From Nageia nagi (lineage: Eukaryota; Pinophyta): 64,000 nt of DNA. The notes under the pieces are model-generated. The model worked only from the letters and a program-made list of their open reading frames with translations. It had not been told where the DNA came from and ran no database searches. Made by a program: the position numbers and the translations under genes. The stretch spans positions 3,038,001 to 3,102,000 of the forward strand of contig JBITNC010000001.1 in NCBI GenBank assembly GCA_050084985.1. The letters run 5' to 3'. Shown one piece after another: positions 60,808 to 64,000 of the stretch. Position 1 is the stretch's first letter. Each line of letters begins with the position of its first letter.

Positions 60808-63800
60808 ATGTCCATATTCTAGGTTTGATAATATTTTAGGGTGTGATGATATTTGATACATATTTTTTGTGACATTTTGCATGATTTTGGTGATATAGAA
60901 TATGCAACCTTGGATAGGGTATCCTAATATATCTTTGTATATCCAATGAACCTACACTCATTTGTCTTAGATAGATGTGAAAATTTTAATTTTGAATTCA
61001 CCTAGGTGTAATCACCTAGGTCGATGCGTAAATGAGATAATGTGAAATTAGAAGATATAACATAAATTAATTTCCAAAATGACACCACCTTATATCAATG
61101 TAAAAAAATTGAATTTTGAAATCATTTAGTGTAATAAGTTAGACTAATGCATACATGAAATAATGTAAAATTAGAAGATATTAATTGATGATCTCAAGTA
61201 GATCCAAAATTGATATTTTTCTTAGATCATTTAAATAAAAAATATTTTAAACATGTAGAATATATATTTTAGTGTCTACATTCTGCCTCTTATGGAGATG
61301 TGGTTCAGGGAGAAAAGACACATGCTCCAAAATATAAAAATGATATAGAACCATGATAAAACCTTGCATAATTTCCCTACTAATATTGCACAAGATGTTA
61401 TTAAGCAAAAGAATTTTTTTTTTGAAAAATACATGACAATTAAATTTGTCATGAGATGGCTAGAGATTTGTCCTTGTCCCAAGGTTCGAAAAGGGTAGTC
61501 CAAAGCATGGATGAACAAATATTGTTTGAGAAGAGTAATTACTTTTCATTATCCTTTTTGCTTTGGGTTGCATGTGAAGACCCATGCCAAAAAAGTAGCT
61601 TAAATCAAAAGGTGTTATATATGAAAAATAAATAAAATGCTAAACATTATCTTCGCTTTAATGAATTATGATATTCATGTCAAGGTGTTAATTCCTAATT
61701 TTTTAATAAGCAAGAAGGTAATCTTGAAAATATGATGACAAAATTTACATTAAAAATTATTAGACAATTCTAAATTGCCCCTTGTGTTGGGAAATTTATG
61801 ATCATGTTTTAGTTGATTGTCTCGCAAGTATAAAACAAATATGAGTCTTTTGCTAATAGATGTTAAATTATAATTGTTAGTATGATTAAAAATTATCATG
61901 CATGAAATGAACTATTTAAGAACTTCTGCAATGATTTGAGATGCAAATTGATAATGATTTTCTTAGAAAAGGATTATGGAGTTTGAATACTAGTATCTAA
62001 GATCCGAGGATTAAATTTTGGTGCTTTAGATATTGATTGAAAAGACACTAGCAATTTGGGTTCTAGGTCCTAGAATATTGATGTTTTAGGACTTATGTCA
62101 AAAATAGATAAAATTTGCACCATTTCTTCATGGTGAGTTTTTAGGTTCTTTAGCATCAAGAATACTTATTAGAATTGAAAGAAGAATTTATTTGTTGTAA
62201 TGGGCCACAAGATTGAAGAGGAGGGTTAATTCCATTAGGGGATTAGTGAGGGTCATTCAAAAGTTGAATTTTATGTGATTTTTTCTATATTTTTAGCTAT
62301 GATTTTTGAATTCATTTATGCAAATTTTAGATCCTATTTTTTAATTTTAGGAAAATTAATCCATGGAATATTATTCCTTGGTTGTGTGCCATTTGGTGTA
62401 AAATTTCATGCTATTTTGGTAAGGTACATATAACTATGATGTTTTAGGTTATGGGTCCTAAATCACTTGCATTCTAGGCCATACAGGATATAATTTTGGC
62501 ATTCTAGAGTGAAACCCACAATGCTTGCATTATAAGATTGAATTTCTTACAACATTCAATATATTTTTGAGATGCATTCACTTATCAATTTCCATTTATT
62601 ATTTTGATTGCTTGGTTGATATTTTTGATTTCTTTGCTAAATTTTGTTAATTTTATGCAAACCCATTAGATAAGAATTACTTCATGAACTACTAAGGGTA
62701 CAAACATTGATATTATGTAGGTGTATGAGCTCACTACTAATGAAATTAAGATGTTGGAGGTTATGTCTTTATTACAGATGCTACAAGTGGTACACTTGGT
62801 TTCTAATTGTGCTTTGTTAATTACCTTGGCAAAGAAATGGAGTTCATAGAGAAACCAGTTCACCTACTTATAAGGAATATGATTATTACATTGGATGACA
62901 TGTGTCACATCATTTGAGCTTCCAATTGTTACAAGTTGATGCACTTTGAGTCAATTTCCTCATAAGGTAAAAGGGAGAAATTGGGTTGATCATTGATAGG
63001 TTGAAGGTGATACAACCATGAGAAGCATGGTTGTTACTTGGCTACTACATGTGCTAGATCTCTTGAGGTATTTTCTTGCTTTCAATTGATTCTTGTTTCC
63101 ATCTTATTGTCTCTTATATGTCCAAATAAAAGTAATGAGGCATTTCCTATTGGCATGGTATATATTGTTAGAGAAATGGTATGAAAGGAGTGTTATGTTT
63201 AGGCAAACTATCTTGGATTACTTGTACCATAATATTTTCCTCTATAACACAAAAGGAGGATGAAGGAAAATTATTAATCCATTGCTACAAATATAAGAAT
63301 GTGACCACATTGCCATGCTTAATCCATGTGGTATTCCTTAATTAGTTCATGATACTAAGCTACTTTTATGAGCTAGATCAAATCATTTTGACTACAAAAG
63401 GATATCCAAAGCATATACCATTCAAGATATAAATTAATATTAATAAATGAGGATATGATGTGGAGGTCATACTTGGGTTTTACAAGCTATGGAGAGGATT
63501 TCCATGAGCTTATTTATAAACAAAAAAGCTATTGGTTGTAGCATCAACATGTGTTTATCGAGATAACATTGATAAAATAAAATGATTTTACAATATTATT
63601 ATGGACACTGAAAATAAGCACCTTTACCTTTAAATCATAAATCTACATTACATTAACTAATTAATGTAATATTTAAACCCACAACTATAATCTGACAAAC
63701 CTCCCACATCACAATGTTAGGTGGAAATTGAATACAAAATCACAAACTCCCCAAAATCTAGCTCACTACCGCCTTGAGCAACCTCTTACAATCCACTTAC

Positions 63801-64000
63801 CCAAATAAGACAATCCACTCTCTTACATGAGAAAAGTTTTGTCTCTTACATTCCCAAAGTCCAATCCATATAAGGTCCATGTTCATGAATGAAATCTCTC
63901 CTTTGTACACCACCCTAAAAATCCCACATGTGTGTGCAATTCCCCAAACACCCTATTATCCTCCTTCATGGTTAGGATTGTGTGTGTGTGTGTGTGTGTG
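60808..64000. other. Intergenic sequence to the end of the window
   Basis: AT-rich with no recognisable gene, RNA or element on either strand. It ends in a TG microsatellite. Confidence 0.6.
63980..64000. repeat. Microsatellite (TG)n at window end
   Basis: An uninterrupted TG run reaches the last base, so its full length is unknown. Confidence 0.95.

Overview
This is a eukaryotic, plant nuclear window, AT-rich and packed with transposable elements. It holds one intact host gene: the mitochondrial electron transfer flavoprotein beta subunit (ETFB), in five exons over 30.7 kb on the + strand (2254-32909). Its introns are 235 bp, 4.4 kb, 4.2 kb and 21.1 kb. Introns this long, filled with Copia elements, together with a pentatricopeptide-repeat fragment of land-plant type, suggest a large-genome plant, most likely a gymnosperm such as a conifer. 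The lineage is inference only.

1-2253 is upstream intergenic DNA. In ETFB, intron 2 holds a 106-bp near-perfect foldback and a short non-autonomous LTR element on the minus strand (3759-5721). Intron 3 holds a related element (8332-11311) that has picked up pieces of two host genes, a GH17 beta-1,3-glucanase and an NADH-cytochrome b5 reductase. Intron 4 holds a decayed Copia element cut into three pieces by two later insertions. One is a 9.26-kb Sirevirus-like Copia (14999-24255, 5-bp target duplication GGGTT) with almost intact gag and pol. The other is a 4.18-kb non-coding insert (25338-29519, flanked by GGTGT) containing a strictly phased 183-bp tandem array.

33411-51600 downstream of ETFB is an old tandem duplication of a roughly 4.2-4.5 kb unit that carries a gag-protease-only Copia remnant. 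The two units were invaded separately: unit A received a tRNA-type SINE (15-bp target duplication) and a solo LTR (GTGGG duplication). Unit B received a full-length but decayed Copia, called Element 2 here (39675-48346, TTAAT duplication).

52009-60802 is a younger relative of Element 2, called Element 3 (CTATA duplication, LTRs about 1% diverged). It carries a GC-rich foreign cassette with a PPR gene fragment in its leader. Elements 2 and 3 and the solo LTR share structured non-coding parts that keep base pairing through compensating changes: a hairpin in U3 of the LTR, a hairpin in the gag leader, and a hairpin between pol and the 3' LTR that is repeated five times in Element 3. 60808-64000 shows no gene.

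All coordinates, alignments and difference counts were made by eye from the sequence. No database search was run.
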